The notes under the pieces were generated by a model that was given only the letters and a program-made list of their open reading frames with translations, did not search any database and was not told where the DNA came from. From Candidatus Accumulibacter sp. 66-26 (lineage in GTDB: Bacteria; Pseudomonadota; Gammaproteobacteria; Burkholderiales; Rhodocyclaceae): a stretch of DNA of 64,000 bases. How positions within the stretch are numbered: position 1 is the first letter of the stretch; every line of letters starts with the position of its first letter. A program made the translations under genes and the position numbers. This document shows, piece after piece, positions 63,891 through 64,000 of this stretch. Where the stretch lies: contig MKUH01000043.1 of NCBI GenBank assembly GCA_001897745.1, positions 124,001 to 188,000 on the forward strand, read 5' to 3'.

Positions 63891-64000
63891 CCAATCTTCC
63901 CGCAATGTTCATCTCCGAAACGACCGGCTGGGGCGAGTTGGCCCGCCTGCATCCGCCGGTCACCAAGCTCTTCCTGCGGCTGGTCGTGCCGATGTCGATC
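63891..64000 (+). CDS. Unidentified protein, N-terminal part (partial)
   Basis: Only 36 residues are visible before the window ends: MSIPNLPAMFISETTGWGEL, then ARLHPPVTKLFLRLVVPM. An AAGGAG site lies 8 bp before the ATG. The start of a hydrophobic segment after a short soluble lead could fit a Yip1-type membrane protein, but this is a guess from very little sequence. Confidence 0.55.

Overview
The window is a GC-rich, gene-dense stretch of bacterial chromosome. The gene families and their order point to a betaproteobacterium, most likely of the Rhodocyclales (Azospira/Dechloromonas type). Evidence: the ilvB-ilvH-ilvC-psd-pssA order, the sigma factor-DUF3619-DUF3106-RDD cluster beside it, a PabB-PabC fusion, rpsP-rimM-trmD-rplS, xseB-ispA-dxs followed by folE2, and a TusA-like gene next to bepA. 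No tRNA, rRNA, insertion sequence, prophage, integrase or CRISPR array was recognised. The species is an inference; it is not read directly from the sequence.

Layout. 1-4.9 kb: distal end of a tad (Flp pilus) operon, tadZ(partial)-tadA-tadB-tadC and a TadD-like lipoprotein, closed by a bidirectional terminator. 5.0-14.4 kb, mostly minus strand: malate synthase aceB with a TauE/SafE permease, a divergent LysR regulator, an HD-GYP phosphodiesterase, the three-subunit transhydrogenase pntAA-pntAB-pntB, and isocitrate lyase aceA. Both glyoxylate-shunt promoters share a 13-bp element. 14.7-25.3 kb: a chemoreceptor with a C-terminal sensor-like domain, rraA, clpS-clpA, a cold-shock protein, moaC-soxY-soxZ, bepA, a TusA-like protein and the pabB-pabC fusion.

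25.4-34.9 kb: valS, a pepA-holC-orf operon, lptF-lptG, and a tightly overlapping minus-strand cluster (sigma factor, DUF3619 membrane protein, DUF3106 exported protein, RDD membrane protein) that looks like an uncharacterised ECF-sigma envelope-sensing module. 35.1-50.7 kb: branched-chain amino acid and phospholipid genes (ilvB, ilvH, ilvC, psd, pssA), then a metal-type RND efflux system with its two-component regulator and an NAD-dependent reductase, then leuA with its own promoter. The efflux block separates leuA from genes it usually follows in related genomes.

50.7-64 kb: a DUF2069 protein, a YihY-family protein, a PilZ-like c-di-GMP effector candidate, the rpsP-rimM-trmD-rplS operon, folE2, dxs-ispA-xseB (minus strand), a Rieske oxygenase alpha subunit, an EamA transporter, a SpoIIAA-like protein overlapping a 3-mercaptopyruvate sulfurtransferase gene, a small Ala/Lys-rich exported protein, and the start of an unidentified gene.

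Functional themes: acetate or C2 use (aceA, aceB, shared promoter element), NADPH balance (pntAAB), sulfur carriers (SoxYZ, TusA, SseA), folate and molybdopterin synthesis (PabBC, FolE2, MoaC), envelope building and quality control (LptFG, BepA, Psd/PssA, the sigma cluster) and c-di-GMP signalling (HD-GYP, PilZ-like). Most of the window is housekeeping. The least explained parts are the shared glyoxylate element, the sigma/DUF3619/DUF3106/RDD cluster, the orphan soxYZ pair and the chemoreceptor tail.
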